From Shewanella sp. AS1 (lineage in GTDB: Bacteria > Pseudomonadota > Gammaproteobacteria > Enterobacterales > Shewanellaceae): DNA of 64,000 nt. How positions within the stretch are numbered: the first letter of the stretch is position 1; every line of letters starts with the position of its first letter. Below, in pieces: positions 17,451-26,925 of the stretch. The notes below the pieces were generated by a model. The model had not been told where the DNA came from, did not search any database, and worked only from the letters and a program-made list of their open reading frames with translations. A program made the translations under genes and the position numbers. The stretch is from assembly GCF_021412565.1 (NCBI RefSeq), contig NZ_JAKCLJ010000001.1:434001-498000 (forward strand), in the 5' to 3' direction.

Positions 17451-17816
17451 TTACGCTACATACTCCTGTTCAAAGATTTCTTCATCATTTGGGGTTTGAG
17501 TGAGTTCGTCTGTATAAATCTGGGTAATTCTTCTGGCACCTTCGGCTTTATGGGTGACACGATTGAGTTGTTTTTCGAGTTTTTGCCCTAATGCATTAAT
17601 GGCAGCATAGAGATCGTCGTTGGTCGCCTGCGCAAACAGCGTATTGTTTGGGATCCCGACATTCGCTTCAATTTTAAAACCTTGCTTCTCTTGGGTGATG
17701 ATGATGTGTGGATTGATCAGCTGAATATCGTGTCTGCTTAGCTTGTCTAGGCGGCTGCTAATGCGATCGCGGATAGGGTTGGTGACTTCGAAATCTTTAC
17801 TCGTAATCTTCATCAT
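17451..17816 (-). CDS. raiA: Ribosome-associated inhibitor A (RaiA / YfiA, HPF family)
   Basis: 121-aa HPF/RaiA family protein that binds the 30S decoding region in stationary phase or cold. Signatures: MKITSKDFEVTNPIRDRISSRLDKLSRH, LINPHIIITQEKQGFKIEANVGIPN, and DLYAAINALGQKLEKQLNRVTHK. Start at ATG 17816 after AAGGTGAG; a longer in-frame ORF to 17939 has no conserved sequence. Short form without the C-terminal dimerisation domain of long HPF, so RaiA rather than long HPF. Neighbouring pheL-pheA matches the E. coli raiA-pheL-pheA order. A CRP-like site lies ~60 bp upstream. Confidence 0.93.
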   Translation of the reverse strand: MMKITSKDFEVTNPIRDRISSRLDKLSRHDIQLINPHIIITQEKQGFKIEANVGIPNNTLFAQATNDDLYAAINALGQKLEKQLNRVTHKAEGARRITQIYTDELTQTPNDEEIFEQEYVA

Positions 17817-17873
17817 ATGTCTCACCTTCTTTTGCTTTCTTGATTTCAGATTACCAATTAATACCTCAAAAAT

Positions 17874-17889
17874 TGTGATCTGGATCAAA
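17874..17889. promoter_or_regulatory. CRP-like site upstream of raiA
   Basis: TGTGA-TCTGGA-TCAAA on the plus strand (TTTGA-TCCAGA-TCACA on the minus): nine of ten half-site bases fit the CRP consensus. E. coli raiA is reported to be CRP-activated, which supports the call. Confidence 0.6.
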
Positions 17890-18091
17890 TTAGTTAAAGG
17901 CGAATAAACTGTTCGCTGTTTATTTGAGCCCTTAGACATTTTTGCTCAATAAAGCCTGAGATTTGCTTGTAATCCCATTCATTTAGGCTCATATTCGATT
18001 AGATAAGGTTAACCAGGTAAATCTATTTGCCTCCCGCCAGTGCTTCAAATATCATCGATCTCATCTTAGTTTTGCTGTTTGAGAGAGTGTT

Positions 18092-18778
18092 ATGTCTGCT
18101 AGTCATTCCAGTTCCACCCACCTAACCCAAAAATTAAAGATATGGGATCTGCCGACCCGTCTTTTTCATTGGAGCATGGTACTACTGCTGGCTGCATTGT
18201 GGTGGAGCGCTGAGGTTGGCGAGATGCAATGGCATCAAATCTTTGCCTATAGTCTTATGGTGCTGATCCTCTTTCGTTTATTATGGGGCTTTATCGGTAG
18301 CGATACGGCGCGCTTTAGCCATTTTGTTAAGTCGCCAGCCCAGGTGCTGGCCTATATACGTCAGCCTAAAAGTGTGGTGATTGGCCATAATCCCCTCGGT
18401 GGTTATATGGTTGTCACCATGATTTTGGTGTTGCTACTGCAGTTGGTCACCGGCCTGTTTGCCACCGATGAGGTATTTACCGAGGGGCCACTCTATTCCT
18501 ACGTCAGTGAAAGTGTCAGTGGTACTCTGACTTGGTTACATAAAATGAACTTTAATCTGTTACTCGTGTTGATCGCGCTACATATCCTGGCTGTGATCAG
18601 TCATGTTGTGAAAGGGGATAAGCTGGTGGGGGCCATGATCACAGGGCATAAGCGAGTAGCAGCCGATCTCTCTCCTCAACTGCGTTTTAGTTCTAACTTA
18701 CTGGCGTTACTCTTGGTGGGTGTACTGGCGGGGCTAGCGGTCAATTATCTTATCTTGCCTCTAACAGCAATGCTCTAG
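18092..18778 (+). CDS. Cytochrome b561-family (Ni,Fe-hydrogenase-type cytochrome b) protein
   Basis: 228-aa membrane cytochrome b of the cytochrome_b_N/B561 family. Four to five helices; heme-ligand candidate His residues occur in LFHWSM (helix 1), MQWHQIFAY (helix 2) and HILAVISHVV (helix 4). WDLPTRLFHW is a strong family opening. Such proteins pass electrons between quinols and periplasmic c-type cytochromes. It converges with the cytochrome c' gene, a pairing often seen, suggesting (not proving) that the two act together. Strong hairpin 18838-18862 follows. Confidence 0.88.
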   Translation: MSASHSSSTHLTQKLKIWDLPTRLFHWSMVLLLAALWWSAEVGEMQWHQIFAYSLMVLILFRLLWGFIGSDTARFSHFVKSPAQVLAYIRQPKSVVIGHNPLGGYMVVTMILVLLLQLVTGLFATDEVFTEGPLYSYVSESVSGTLTWLHKMNFNLLLVLIALHILAVISHVVKGDKLVGAMITGHKRVAADLSPQLRFSSNLLALLLVGVLAGLAVNYLILPLTAML

Positions 18779-18837
18779 GACACCTTGTTGTTAAAGTCAG
18801 CGGTAGCATTGGGAATTCAGCGGAAACATTGGAAATT

Positions 18838-18862
18838 GAGTTAGCGGCAAGGCCGCTAACTC
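18838..18862. terminator. Hairpin between converging cytochrome genes
   Basis: GAGTTAGCGGC-AAG-GCCGCTAACTC, an 11-bp perfect stem. T-runs are poor on both sides, so termination may be partial or the hairpin may protect 3' ends. Confidence 0.65.
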
Positions 18863-18883
18863 CTTACTTCGACCAGGATAAGC

Positions 18884-19345
18884 TTAATCAGCCTTGTAGA
18901 CGTCGTGACACCCTTTACAGCTCTTGCCTGTATTGATGAAGGCGGCCTTGATCGCATCTTTATCGTCAGATTGTGCAATCACAGCTAATTTTGCGGCATT
19001 CTCTTGGAATTGGCTCATTTTGCTGTCGAAATCGGCTTTATCTGTCCAGATTTTAGCTAAGGCTTCTGTATTGCCTTTATCTGAACCTGTAATGAATCCC
19101 TCTTCTGGGATCAGACTCAGTGCGGCAACATTGGTTGCGCGTTTGGCAAACACTGTTGCATCGAATGGCTTTTCACCTTTAAGCATGGCGCTCATGTCAC
19201 CAAAGTTGTAGGCGATGACCTGGTATGCCGATTGGCGGTATTTGATTGCATGATCTGTGTCTTTAAAGTTGTTTGCCTGCACAGCCGTTGCGATAGCTAG
19301 GCTTCCTGTAAGGGCTAGTAGGCCAAGTTTTAGCTTATTATTCAC
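18884..19345 (-). CDS. Cytochrome c' (class II c-type cytochrome)
   Basis: 153-aa periplasmic protein: Sec signal peptide (~1-24, ending AVQA), four-helix-bundle cytochrome c' body, and a C-terminal CKGCH heme-binding motif (SCKGCHDVYK), the usual position for class II. Cytochromes c' bind NO and are associated with nitrosative stress resistance, though some carry electrons. Starts with GTG (AGGAA upstream). Converges with the b561 gene, and shares its upstream region with trpR, where a perfect palindrome lies (19478-19500). Confidence 0.92.
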   Translation of the reverse strand: MNNKLKLGLLALTGSLAIATAVQANNFKDTDHAIKYRQSAYQVIAYNFGDMSAMLKGEKPFDATVFAKRATNVAALSLIPEEGFITGSDKGNTEALAKIWTDKADFDSKMSQFQENAAKLAVIAQSDDKDAIKAAFINTGKSCKGCHDVYKAD

Positions 19346-19477
19346 TGTATCTTCCTCACGAATATCGTTATTGTGTGATCCTTCGCAAGCATTCTACGCG
19401 TAATTAAGCGCCAGATACCACCCATTTGTGATAAAAATTGTTGATATTTACTGGGGCAACTCGGGTTTGTTTTACGG

Positions 19478-19500
19478 TGGGAAAACTCAAATTTTTCCCA
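19478..19500. repeat. Perfect inverted repeat between cytochrome c' and trpR
   Basis: TGGGAAAA (19478-19485), 7-nt loop, TTTTCCCA (19493-19500). Lies in the divergent intergenic region, ~78 bp from trpR and ~133 bp from the cytochrome c' start, so it may be an operator for either. Confidence 0.7.
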
Positions 19501-19577
19501 AACATCAATACTATTTTATTGGTGCAGGGTTTCTTGATACACTCGTGTAATGGTTTGTGAATACAAAGGTGTGTCGA

Positions 19578-19853
19578 GTGCGGGCTAATTGGGATTTAGT
19601 GTTAGAGAAAGTGATCACCCATCAGGACCAAGAAGCATTAATGGAGCTGTTTGAATTATTGCTGACAGAGGAGGAGCGCAGCGCCATCGCCGGGCGTTTA
19701 AAGGTGTTTCAGACTCTGCTGCGAGGGGAGATGAGCCAGCGTCAAATCGCTGCCGAATTCGAGATAAGCATTGCGACTATTACCCGCTGCTCCAACTATT
19801 TAAAGCATATGCCGGCAGCCCAGCGAGAGAAGATAAAAACCTTAATCTTATAG
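19578..19853 (+). CDS. trpR: Trp operon repressor TrpR
   Basis: 91-aa helix-turn-helix repressor that binds trp operators when loaded with tryptophan. The core RGEMSQRQIAAEFEISIATITRCSNYLK is the TrpR DNA-reading motif (cf. E. coli [28 protein letters not shown]). Only GTG starts are available; 19578 is preferred because AAAGG ends 8 nt upstream, while GTG at 19557 or 19569 would give 98 or 94 aa. Slightly shorter N-terminus than E. coli (108 aa). No trp operon genes are in the window. Confidence 0.9.
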   Translation: MRANWDLVLEKVITHQDQEALMELFELLLTEEERSAIAGRLKVFQTLLRGEMSQRQIAAEFEISIATITRCSNYLKHMPAAQREKIKTLIL

Positions 19854-19903
19854 TCATGGCAGAGTCTCAGCACTCTACTTGTATCAAGATTCAAATAATA
19901 AAA

Positions 19904-19924
19904 AAGCTGACAAAATGTCAGCTT
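19904..19924. terminator. Terminator between trpR and slyD
   Basis: AAGCTGACA-AAA-TGTCAGCTT, 9-bp perfect stem between converging genes; A-rich on the left and T-rich on the right. Confidence 0.85.
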
Positions 19925-19944
19925 CTTTATTGGAATTTAATAGC

Positions 19945-20523
19945 TTAGTGGCGACAGCCACATCCACCGTTGCCATCGCAGCCTTCTTTGGCTTCTTTTT
20001 CGCTGTCATGACTACAGCAGCCGCCTTCGTGACTGTGATCGTGTCCACCACAGCTACCGCCAGCATGAATATGGCCATGGGCAATCTCTTCTTCGGTTGC
20101 ATCACGTACAGTTAATACTTCGACATTGAAATTCAATGACTGTCCAGCAAGCGGATGGTTACCATCGACAACGACGACATCATCTTTCACTTCAGTGACC
20201 TGAACAGGGCGTTGACCCATTTCGGTTTCGGCGATAAAGCGCATGCCAGGGACGATATCTTCGATATCACCGAAGGCCGACAGCGGCACATCCTGACGAA
20301 GACCATCATGATATGGACCGTATGCTTGCTCTGCTTCAACTGTGACGTCGATTTTGTCACCAGCAGCTTTCCCTTCTAATGCGGCTTCAAGGCCTGGGAT
20401 CATGTTTTCAGCACCATGAAGGTAAAGCATAGGCTCGCCTTCAAATGAGCTTTCAATCAGCTCACCTTGTTGGTTGGTTAAGCGGTAGTGAATGCTAACT
20501 GCTTTATGTTGGGTGATTATCAT
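19945..20523 (-). CDS. slyD: FKBP-type peptidyl-prolyl cis-trans isomerase SlyD
   Basis: 192-aa folding catalyst and nickel chaperone. FKBP domain with inserted IF chaperone domain (~1-148: VSIHYRLTNQQGELIESS, GLEAALEGKAAGDK, AYGPYHDGLRQDVP, NHPLAGQSLNFNVEV), then a metal-binding tail rich in His and Cys (HGHIHAGGSC, HDHSHEGGCC, ending CGCRH), as in enterobacterial SlyD where it feeds hydrogenase nickel. Monocistronic. A distinct FkpB-type isomerase is encoded near 46 kb. Confidence 0.95.
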   Translation of the reverse strand: MIITQHKAVSIHYRLTNQQGELIESSFEGEPMLYLHGAENMIPGLEAALEGKAAGDKIDVTVEAEQAYGPYHDGLRQDVPLSAFGDIEDIVPGMRFIAETEMGQRPVQVTEVKDDVVVVDGNHPLAGQSLNFNVEVLTVRDATEEEIAHGHIHAGGSCGGHDHSHEGGCCSHDSEKEAKEGCDGNGGCGCRH

Positions 20524-20855
20524 ATCGCCTCCAATTCTAAATGTGGCGGCATTTTAGCTTGCTTTTTTGGCTTTGGCGATGACCTAGCTCTGTTTCTTGA
20601 ACGAATTTTGTTTAAGTCACTTTACTTTTTGTTAGCTATTTGAGCTAGCGCTAATAAACTTGGCTATGGCATTTGAACTATGCCATTTGAACTATGACAC
20701 TTGCCATTTAATGCCTTGACTTATGCCAATGAGATTAATTTTAATAAAAGTGAATGGGAGGCTTGACAGCTGACTATAAAAAAAGCAATTCTGTTAGCCT
20801 TAATTTATTAAAGAAGATAAATCACCCATTTTTTATGTTTAGCCTCAACTTTGTA
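20524..20855. other. Intergenic region upstream of the thr leader
   Basis: AT-rich, no ORF. Contains a 13-bp direct repeat CATTTGAACTATG at 20670 and 20684 (period 14). TTGACA at 20763-20768 is a possible -35 but no convincing -10 follows at the right distance. Confidence 0.5.
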
Positions 20856-20906
20856 ATGACCACCATTATTACAACCACCACGATTACCAACGTGGGGGCA
20901 GGCTGA
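20856..20906 (+). CDS. thrL: Thr operon leader peptide ThrL
   Basis: 16-codon ORF MTTIITTTTITNVGAG: eight Thr-type codons clustered with three Ile, as in ThrL of enterics. Stalling for lack of charged tRNA-Thr or tRNA-Ile would favour the antiterminator formed by GTGGGGGCAGGCT (about 20892-20904) with AGCCCGCTCCCC, against the terminator at 20939-20967. Thr/Ile bias, placement and alternative hairpins leave little doubt. Confidence 0.95.
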   Translation: MTTIITTTTITNVGAG

Positions 20907-20938
20907 ATATACGCAAATTTTAGGTATAGATTAACAAG

Positions 20939-20967
20939 CCCGCTCCCCTCAAAGGAGCGGGTTTTTT
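20939..20967 (+). terminator. thr attenuator terminator
   Basis: CCCGCTCC-7 nt-GGAGCGGG then TTTTTT, 30 bp ahead of thrA. Confidence 0.94.
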
Positions 20968-20999
20968 GTTTCTAGGGCGCGGTACACAAGGAGATAATG

Positions 21000-23462
21000 A
21001 TGAAAGTGATGAAATTTGGCGGTACTTCGCTCGCAAATTGGCAGCGTTTTAAAACGACTGCCGAAATAGTGGTTAACAGCGCCGGTCAGGAACAGGTTGC
21101 CTTGGTGCTGTCGGCGCCGGCAACCGTGACTAACAGTCTGCTGGAAATGGTGGATCTTGCCGTTGAGGGGGAGTTTGCCCCTGTGCTTGACAGGGTCTCC
21201 TTGCTGTTTAAGCAGTTGTTTGCCGATGCGGCGCTTCTGTTATCGGCAGAGCAGCAAGAGGCTCTGGCCGGAGTATTAGCATCCCAGCTTGAGTTATGGC
21301 GCTGTAAGTTACAAGGCGTCGAGCTGCTCGGAGAGTGCCCCGATTTTGTGCGCGCCGAGATAGTGGTTGGTGGCGAGAGGATGTCGGCAGCCTTGATGGA
21401 ACAGTTGCTCCTCGCGCAAGGATTAACGGCGCAGCTGCTGGTGCCGCAACAGCTGTTTCTGGCCAGCGGGGAGGTGCTCGAATCTGTGGTGGATATCGCC
21501 GCCAGTAAAGCCCGTTTTGCACAATTACCCTTGAGTCAGAGCCAGGTCTGGGTGATGCCAGGTTTTACCGCAGGCGATAAACAGGGACGGACAGTGACCT
21601 TAGGTCGTAATGGCTCAGATTACTCGGCGGCTGTGCTCTCTGCCTGTATCGATGCCAGTTGCTGTGAGATCTGGACAGACGTTGATGGTGTGTACAATAC
21701 CGATCCCAGGGTTGTCAGTGACGCCAAACTCCTAACCCAGCTCAGTTATCAAGAGGCGATGGAGCTCTCCTATTTCGGCGCTAAGGTGCTGCACCCTAAG
21801 ACTATTGCGCCTATCGCTCAGTATCATATCCCCTGTTATATCCGTAACAGTTTTAATCCCGATGCGCCCGGCACCTTAGTTTCCAGTCAAGCGGATAAGA
21901 CAGGACTGAGAGTGAAAGCCATCTCTAATCTGGATCACCAGACCATGTTCGATATCGCTGGCCCCGGCATGAAAGGTATGGTGGGCATGGCGAGCCGCAC
22001 TCTCGGCGCCATCTCCCGTGCTGGAGTGTCGGTTTCACTGATCACCCAAAGTTCGTCCGAGTACAGTATCAGTTTCTGCGTGGCGACCCAGGATGCTCAA
22101 AAGGTACGCTCGGCGCTGGAGCTGGAGTTTGAGCTGGAGTTAAAGAGCGAGATCTTAGAGCCTATCGCTATGCGCCATCAACTGGCTATCGTCTCCTTGA
22201 TCGGCGATGGCATGCGAACCCATACCGGGGTGGCCGGCAAGTTCTTTCAGGCCTTAGCTCAGGCGAATGTAAATATAGTGGCGATTGCCCAGGGCTCGTC
22301 CGAGCGTTCTATCTCCGCGGTCATTGAACTTAGAAAGACTAAGCATGCCATCTCGGCTTGCCATCAGAGTTTCTTCGATGTGCAGCACTATTTAGATCTG
22401 TTTCTGGTTGGCTGTGGCAATATAGGCGCCGGGTTACTCGAGCAGATAAAGCTGCAGACAGAGATGCTCAAGGCTCAGCACATCACGATTCGCGTCTGCG
22501 GCATCGCCAACTCTAAGCAGATGGTGTTGGACGCCATGGGGGTCGATCTTAGCCATTGGCAGGGCAGGCTGAGTGATAGTCAGCAGGAGTGCGATCTGGA
22601 CAAGATGCTACTCTGGGCCAAAGATCAGCAGCTACTCAACCCTGTGCTGGTGGATTGCACTTCGAGTCATCACGTAGCGGATAAGTATCTGGATGTGATG
22701 AATGCCGGACTGCATGTGGTCACTCCTAATAAGAAAGCCAACACCCGGGATATGGCCTATTACCATGCCTTGCGTCAGACCGCCCTAAAGCAGCGGCGTC
22801 AGTTCCTCTATGAAACCACGGTTGGCGCAGGTTTACCCGTTATCGATAATCTGAAAAAGCTCCTGTTTGCCGGTGATAAGTTGCAGAAATTTAATGGTAT
22901 TTTATCTGGCTCTCTGTCATACATCTTCGGTATGCTGGATGAAGGAATGAGTTTGTCTGCAGCGACTCATATCGCCCGGGAAAAATGCTTTACTGAGCCC
23001 GATCCCAGAGATGACTTGAGCGGCATGGATGTGGCCCGCAAGGTGCTTATCCTTGCGCGGGAAGTGGGGATGGAGATAGAACTGAGCGATATAGTTGTAG
23101 AGTCTGTGCTGCCAGCTCATTTCGATGCCTCCGGCGATGTGGAGACCTTTATGCAAAATCTGCCTCAATTAGATGAGGCGGTGGCACAGCGGGTGACCAA
23201 TGCCAAGGCGCAGGGAAAAGTGCTGCGTTATGTGGGGCAGATTGATGAGCAGGGCTGCCGCGTCAGCATAGTGGAGGTGGACAGCCAGTCGCCTCTCTAT
23301 AGCGTGAAAGGCGGTGAGAATGCGCTCGCCTTCTATAGCCGTTATTATCAACCCATTCCTTTTGTGCTGCGAGGTTATGGCGCGGGTACAGATGTGACCG
23401 CTGCCGGCGCCTTTGCCGATCTACTAAGAACTTTAAACTGGACTCGTGAGGTAGGAATATGA
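21000..23462 (+). CDS. thrA: Bifunctional aspartokinase I / homoserine dehydrogenase I
   Basis: 820 aa, equal to E. coli ThrA. Catalyses the first and third steps from aspartate to threonine. Aspartokinase ~1-290 ([23 protein letters not shown]), regulatory ACT region ~310-460 for Thr feedback, homoserine dehydrogenase ~462-815 ([19 protein letters not shown] nucleotide fold, [50 protein letters not shown]). ATG 21000 is favoured over ATG 20997 by the 6-nt gap to AAGGAG. Overlaps thrB by 4 bp (ATGA). Confidence 0.98.
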   Translation: MKVMKFGGTSLANWQRFKTTAEIVVNSAGQEQVALVLSAPATVTNSLLEMVDLAVEGEFAPVLDRVSLLFKQLFADAALLLSAEQQEALAGVLASQLELWRCKLQGVELLGECPDFVRAEIVVGGERMSAALMEQLLLAQGLTAQLLVPQQLFLASGEVLESVVDIAASKARFAQLPLSQSQVWVMPGFTAGDKQGRTVTLGRNGSDYSAAVLSACIDASCCEIWTDVDGVYNTDPRVVSDAKLLTQLSYQEAMELSYFGAKVLHPKTIAPIAQYHIPCYIRNSFNPDAPGTLVSSQADKTGLRVKAISNLDHQTMFDIAGPGMKGMVGMASRTLGAISRAGVSVSLITQSSSEYSISFCVATQDAQKVRSALELEFELELKSEILEPIAMRHQLAIVSLIGDGMRTHTGVAGKFFQALAQANVNIVAIAQGSSERSISAVIELRKTKHAISACHQSFFDVQHYLDLFLVGCGNIGAGLLEQIKLQTEMLKAQHITIRVCGIANSKQMVLDAMGVDLSHWQGRLSDSQQECDLDKMLLWAKDQQLLNPVLVDCTSSHHVADKYLDVMNAGLHVVTPNKKANTRDMAYYHALRQTALKQRRQFLYETTVGAGLPVIDNLKKLLFAGDKLQKFNGILSGSLSYIFGMLDEGMSLSAATHIAREKCFTEPDPRDDLSGMDVARKVLILAREVGMEIELSDIVVESVLPAHFDASGDVETFMQNLPQLDEAVAQRVTNAKAQGKVLRYVGQIDEQGCRVSIVEVDSQSPLYSVKGGENALAFYSRYYQPIPFVLRGYGAGTDVTAAGAFADLLRTLNWTREVGI

Positions 23463-24412
23463 GTTTGACTGTGTATGCCCCAGCATCGATGGGGAATGTG
23501 GGTGTCGGCTTCGATCTACTCGGCGCCGCGCTCGCCCCTATCGATGGCAGTCTGTTGGGGGATAGGGTCTCAATTGCACCGGCAATAAGTGATGTGAGCC
23601 TCACAGTTGTTGGGCAATGGGCTGGTAAATTGCCGGGCGATCCTAAAGCGAATATCGTGTTTCAGTGTGCACAGTTTTTCCTCTCCAAACTGGGGCGCAA
23701 CCATGGCATTGCGATGACGCTGGAGAAAAACTTGCCGGTCGGCAGCGGTTTAGGTTCCAGTGCATCGTCCGTGGTGGCGGCTCTGTTTGCCCTCAATGAA
23801 TATTTTGATCGCCCCTATGATGAGCAGGCGCTGCTGCGTTTAATGGGACAGTTTGAGGGGCAGATAAGTGGCTCAGTCCATTATGACAATGTGGCGCCTT
23901 GTTATTTAGGGGGCATGCAGCTGATGCTGGATACGCCAAGTCAGGTCTGCGACAGTCTGCCCATCTTTAAGGAGTGGTATTGGCTGGTGGCTTATCCTGG
24001 GATCTCACTCTCGACCGCTAAAATGCGCGCCTTGCTGCCTGAGGCTTATGAAAGATCTGTGGCGATCGATTTTGGCCGCTACTTAAGTGCCTTTGTCCAT
24101 GCCTGTTATAAACAGGATGCTGCTCTCGCCATTGAGATGCTCAAGGATGTGATTGCCGAGCCTTACCGCGCCGATGAGATCCCAGGCTATCGTCAGGCGA
24201 GCGCAGCCCTGGCCGAACTTGGCATGTTAACCACAGGGATCTCCGGCAGTGGCCCGACTCTGTTTTGTGTGACCGATGATTTATCCAAGGCGCAAGCGGC
24301 TAAAGCCTGGCTCGATGGCAACTATATTCAGCCTGGCCTGGGATTTTCCCATATCTGTCAAATCGACTCCCAGGGCGCCCGGCGCGTAGACTTTGAAGAA
24401 TCAAGTAATTAA
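23459..24412 (+). CDS. thrB: Homoserine kinase
   Basis: 317-aa GHMP kinase phosphorylating homoserine. N-terminal [24 protein letters not shown] motif [15 protein letters not shown] (ATP loop), and C-terminal [14 protein letters not shown]. Start ATG overlaps the thrA stop (ATGA), implying translational coupling. thrC begins 10 bp downstream. Confidence 0.98.
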   Translation: MSLTVYAPASMGNVGVGFDLLGAALAPIDGSLLGDRVSIAPAISDVSLTVVGQWAGKLPGDPKANIVFQCAQFFLSKLGRNHGIAMTLEKNLPVGSGLGSSASSVVAALFALNEYFDRPYDEQALLRLMGQFEGQISGSVHYDNVAPCYLGGMQLMLDTPSQVCDSLPIFKEWYWLVAYPGISLSTAKMRALLPEAYERSVAIDFGRYLSAFVHACYKQDAALAIEMLKDVIAEPYRADEIPGYRQASAALAELGMLTTGISGSGPTLFCVTDDLSKAQAAKAWLDGNYIQPGLGFSHICQIDSQGARRVDFEESSN

Positions 24413-24422
24413 GGCATAAACC

Positions 24423-25703
24423 ATGGAACTGTATAATTTAAAACACCCAGAACAGAAGGTCAGTTTTACCGAGGCGGTCAAGCTGGGACTGGGACGAGAC
24501 AGGGGGCTGTTTTTCCCAACCTTGATCCCTGTTATGGATAATATCGATGAGCTGTTAAACATGCCTTTTGTGGCGCGCTCGAAAGCGATATTAGGTGCCT
24601 GGCTGGCCCAGGAGATAGGTCAGAATTCGGTCGATAGATTAGTTGAAAACGCCTTTAATTTTGAGCTGCCACTGGTGAGTGTCGATGAGAAGCGTGCCTG
24701 TCTGGAGCTGTTTCATGGACCGACGCTGGCCTTTAAAGATTTTGGCGCTCGCTTTATGGCCCAATGTCTTAACCAACTGGCTGTGCAGGAGCGGGTCACC
24801 ATTTTAACCGCCACCTCGGGCGATACCGGCGCCGCCGTAGCCGATGCCTTCTTTGGCTTAGATAAGATCAAGGTGATGGTACTCTATCCTAAAGGCAAGA
24901 TAAGCGCGCTGCAGGAGAAGATGTTTACCACCTTAGGCGATAATATTCACACTGTTGCGGTCGAGTCGGATTTCGATGCCTGTCAGGATCTGGTTAAGGC
25001 CGCATTTGAAGATACCGAGGTGCGGGATGAGCTGCACCTTAACTCGGCCAACTCCATCAATATTAGCCGCCTGCTTGCACAGATCTGTTACTACTTCGAG
25101 GCGGTAGCGCAGTTTAAGCGTAGCCACAGTGACGATCCTGTCATCGCAGTACCGAGCGGTAACTTTGGTAACCTGACCGCGGGGCTGTTTGCCAAGGCGA
25201 TGGGCCTGCCCATCAAGCGTTTTGTGGCGGCAACCAACAGTAATGATACTGTGCCTCGTTATCTGAGTGATGGCACATGGTCGCCTAAGTCGACTGTGGC
25301 GACCCTCTCTAATGCCATGGATGTTGCAGAGCCGAGTAACTGGCCCAGAGTCGAGGCGATAGTGCAGGCCATGGGGTGGAGCCTGAAGGATATAGTCGGT
25401 GTGGCATTATCGGAGGAGGAGACCCAGGCAGCCTTGTCTCAGCTGTATCAGTCTGGTTATCTATCTGAGCCCCATGCGGCCATCGCCGCGCAGGCGCTGA
25501 CATTAACGCTGCAGCCAGGTGAGCACGGGATCTTCTTAGGTACGGCTCATCCGGCGAAATTTAAAGATGTAGTCGACAGTACGCTTGAACTCGATATTCC
25601 ACTGCCTAGTGAGCTTGAGGCGGTGAAAGATAAAGCGAGTCTGTCGGTATCATTAACGCCCGATTTTACCGTGCTTAAGCAGCACATGCTGGCGAATTTA
25701 TAA
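24423..25703 (+). CDS. thrC: Threonine synthase
   Basis: 426-aa PLP enzyme converting O-phosphohomoserine to threonine. N-terminal SFTEAVKLGLGRDRGLFFP, PLP lysine K105 in TLAFKDFGARFM, phosphate loop TSGDTGAAVADAF, and SANSINISRLLAQICYYF / PSGNFGNLTAGLFAKAMG. Last gene of thrLABC; a perfect palindromic terminator follows. Confidence 0.98.
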   Translation: MELYNLKHPEQKVSFTEAVKLGLGRDRGLFFPTLIPVMDNIDELLNMPFVARSKAILGAWLAQEIGQNSVDRLVENAFNFELPLVSVDEKRACLELFHGPTLAFKDFGARFMAQCLNQLAVQERVTILTATSGDTGAAVADAFFGLDKIKVMVLYPKGKISALQEKMFTTLGDNIHTVAVESDFDACQDLVKAAFEDTEVRDELHLNSANSINISRLLAQICYYFEAVAQFKRSHSDDPVIAVPSGNFGNLTAGLFAKAMGLPIKRFVAATNSNDTVPRYLSDGTWSPKSTVATLSNAMDVAEPSNWPRVEAIVQAMGWSLKDIVGVALSEEETQAALSQLYQSGYLSEPHAAIAAQALTLTLQPGEHGIFLGTAHPAKFKDVVDSTLELDIPLPSELEAVKDKASLSVSLTPDFTVLKQHMLANL

Positions 25704-25737
25704 TTCTCTGAATCACAAAGGATGTCCGTAAAGGTTA

Positions 25738-25769
25738 AAAGGCTAAGCAGATCTGCTTAGCCTTTGTTT
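25738..25769. terminator. Bidirectional terminator between thrC and nfo
   Basis: AAAGGCTAAGCA-GATC-TGCTTAGCCTTT, a 28-bp perfect palindrome with a T-run on the plus side, between converging genes. Confidence 0.92.
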
Positions 25770-25778
25770 TTATCACCG

Positions 25779-26645
25779 TTACTTATCAAGGAGTTTGGTC
25801 TGACTACGTAGCCAGTTGATCTCATCAGGCCAGATTTCTGGCTCTATTGTCTCTAAAATCAAGGGGATCCCTCGTGTGGCAGGCAGCTGCATAATAAAGC
25901 TGAAGGCTGCCTGACCGATATAACCGGCGCCGAGGGAATGGTGGCGGTCGACCCGGCTGTTCAGGGGCGTCTTGCTGTCATTGAGGTGCATTGCTTTTAA
26001 GTATTGATAACCCACTTGTTTGTCAAACAGAGCAAAGCTCTGCTCGCAGGCGGCCTCTGAGGTTAAGTCATAGCCGGCGGCGAACATGTGGCAGGTGTCT
26101 ATACAGATGCCGACTCGGGACTTATCTTCAACCTTATCGATAATCTGCGCTAGCTGCTCGAAGCTGTGGCCGAGATTAGAGCCCTGGCCTGCGGTGTTTT
26201 CTATAACAGCAGTGACGCCCTGAGTCTTATCCAGTGCCCAGTTGATCGATTCGCTGATCCGCTTAAGACACTCATCAATTGAAATCTGTTTCAGATGACT
26301 GCCGGGATGGAAGTTAAGCAAACTCAGTCCCATCTGCTCGCAGCGCTGCATCTCTTCGAGGAAAGCCTCTCTAGAGCGAGACAGCTGCGCATCATCAGGG
26401 TGACCCAAATTAATGAGGTAACTGTCGTGGGGAAGTATGGCGTTGTGCCCAATATTGGCCTCGTCACAATGTTGCTTAAAACTCTCTATCTGTTTTTCAC
26501 ACAGGGGCGCCGCTTGCCAGCGGCGTTGATTCTTGGTGAATAATGCAAAGGCGTTGGCTCCAATTTTTTGGGCGTTAAGTGGTGCATTGGCGATACCGCC
26601 TGATGCACTGACATGGGCACCGATAAAATGGGTTGCTGCTTGCAT
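25779..26645 (-). CDS. nfo: Endonuclease IV (AP endonuclease)
   Basis: 288-aa apurinic/apyrimidinic endonuclease of base-excision repair, a TIM barrel with three Zn. Metal and active-site motifs are present: [78 protein letters not shown]. Start codon ATG at 26645 opens [17 protein letters not shown]. Monocistronic, converging with thrC. Confidence 0.97.
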   Translation of the reverse strand: MQAATHFIGAHVSASGGIANAPLNAQKIGANAFALFTKNQRRWQAAPLCEKQIESFKQHCDEANIGHNAILPHDSYLINLGHPDDAQLSRSREAFLEEMQRCEQMGLSLLNFHPGSHLKQISIDECLKRISESINWALDKTQGVTAVIENTAGQGSNLGHSFEQLAQIIDKVEDKSRVGICIDTCHMFAAGYDLTSEAACEQSFALFDKQVGYQYLKAMHLNDSKTPLNSRVDRHHSLGAGYIGQAAFSFIMQLPATRGIPLILETIEPEIWPDEINWLRSQTKLLDK

Positions 26646-26822
26646 AGTTATGACCTTAGGGCGTTGGCAAAAGAGTGGGGCTGACTCTAGCTTGTTTGAG
26701 GCAAGGGCTCAACTGAAAGACTGGCGTAAACTTTTATCGCCTGGCGAGTTACTTGTGTCAGGCATCATGGGTTCTAAATCTTTAAGTTATTAATATTTAG
26801 TGATTATTTTATATTCTATTTT

Positions 26823-26838
26823 TTTGATCTGGGTCAGA
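26823..26838. promoter_or_regulatory. CRP/FNR-like half-palindrome upstream of the hemerythrin gene
   Basis: TTTGA-TCTGGG-TCAGA, about 90 bp before the start. Partial fit to CRP (TGTGA-N6-TCACA) family sites; weak evidence on its own. Confidence 0.3.
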
Positions 26839-26925
26839 TATTTATTCTCCATTCCGTATTAGTGTGAGTAAATATTCCACAATTGACTATAGTAACTAGA
26901 GGTATATTGATATATGGGGGTGACG

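Noticed and set aside
21208..21522. 104-codon minus-strand ORF inside thrA
   Set aside because: Antisense to the aspartokinase domain, Pro/Ala-rich shadow translation.
26533..26793. Plus-strand ORF overlapping the start of nfo
   Set aside because: Mostly antisense to nfo, with no family resemblance or ribosome-binding site.
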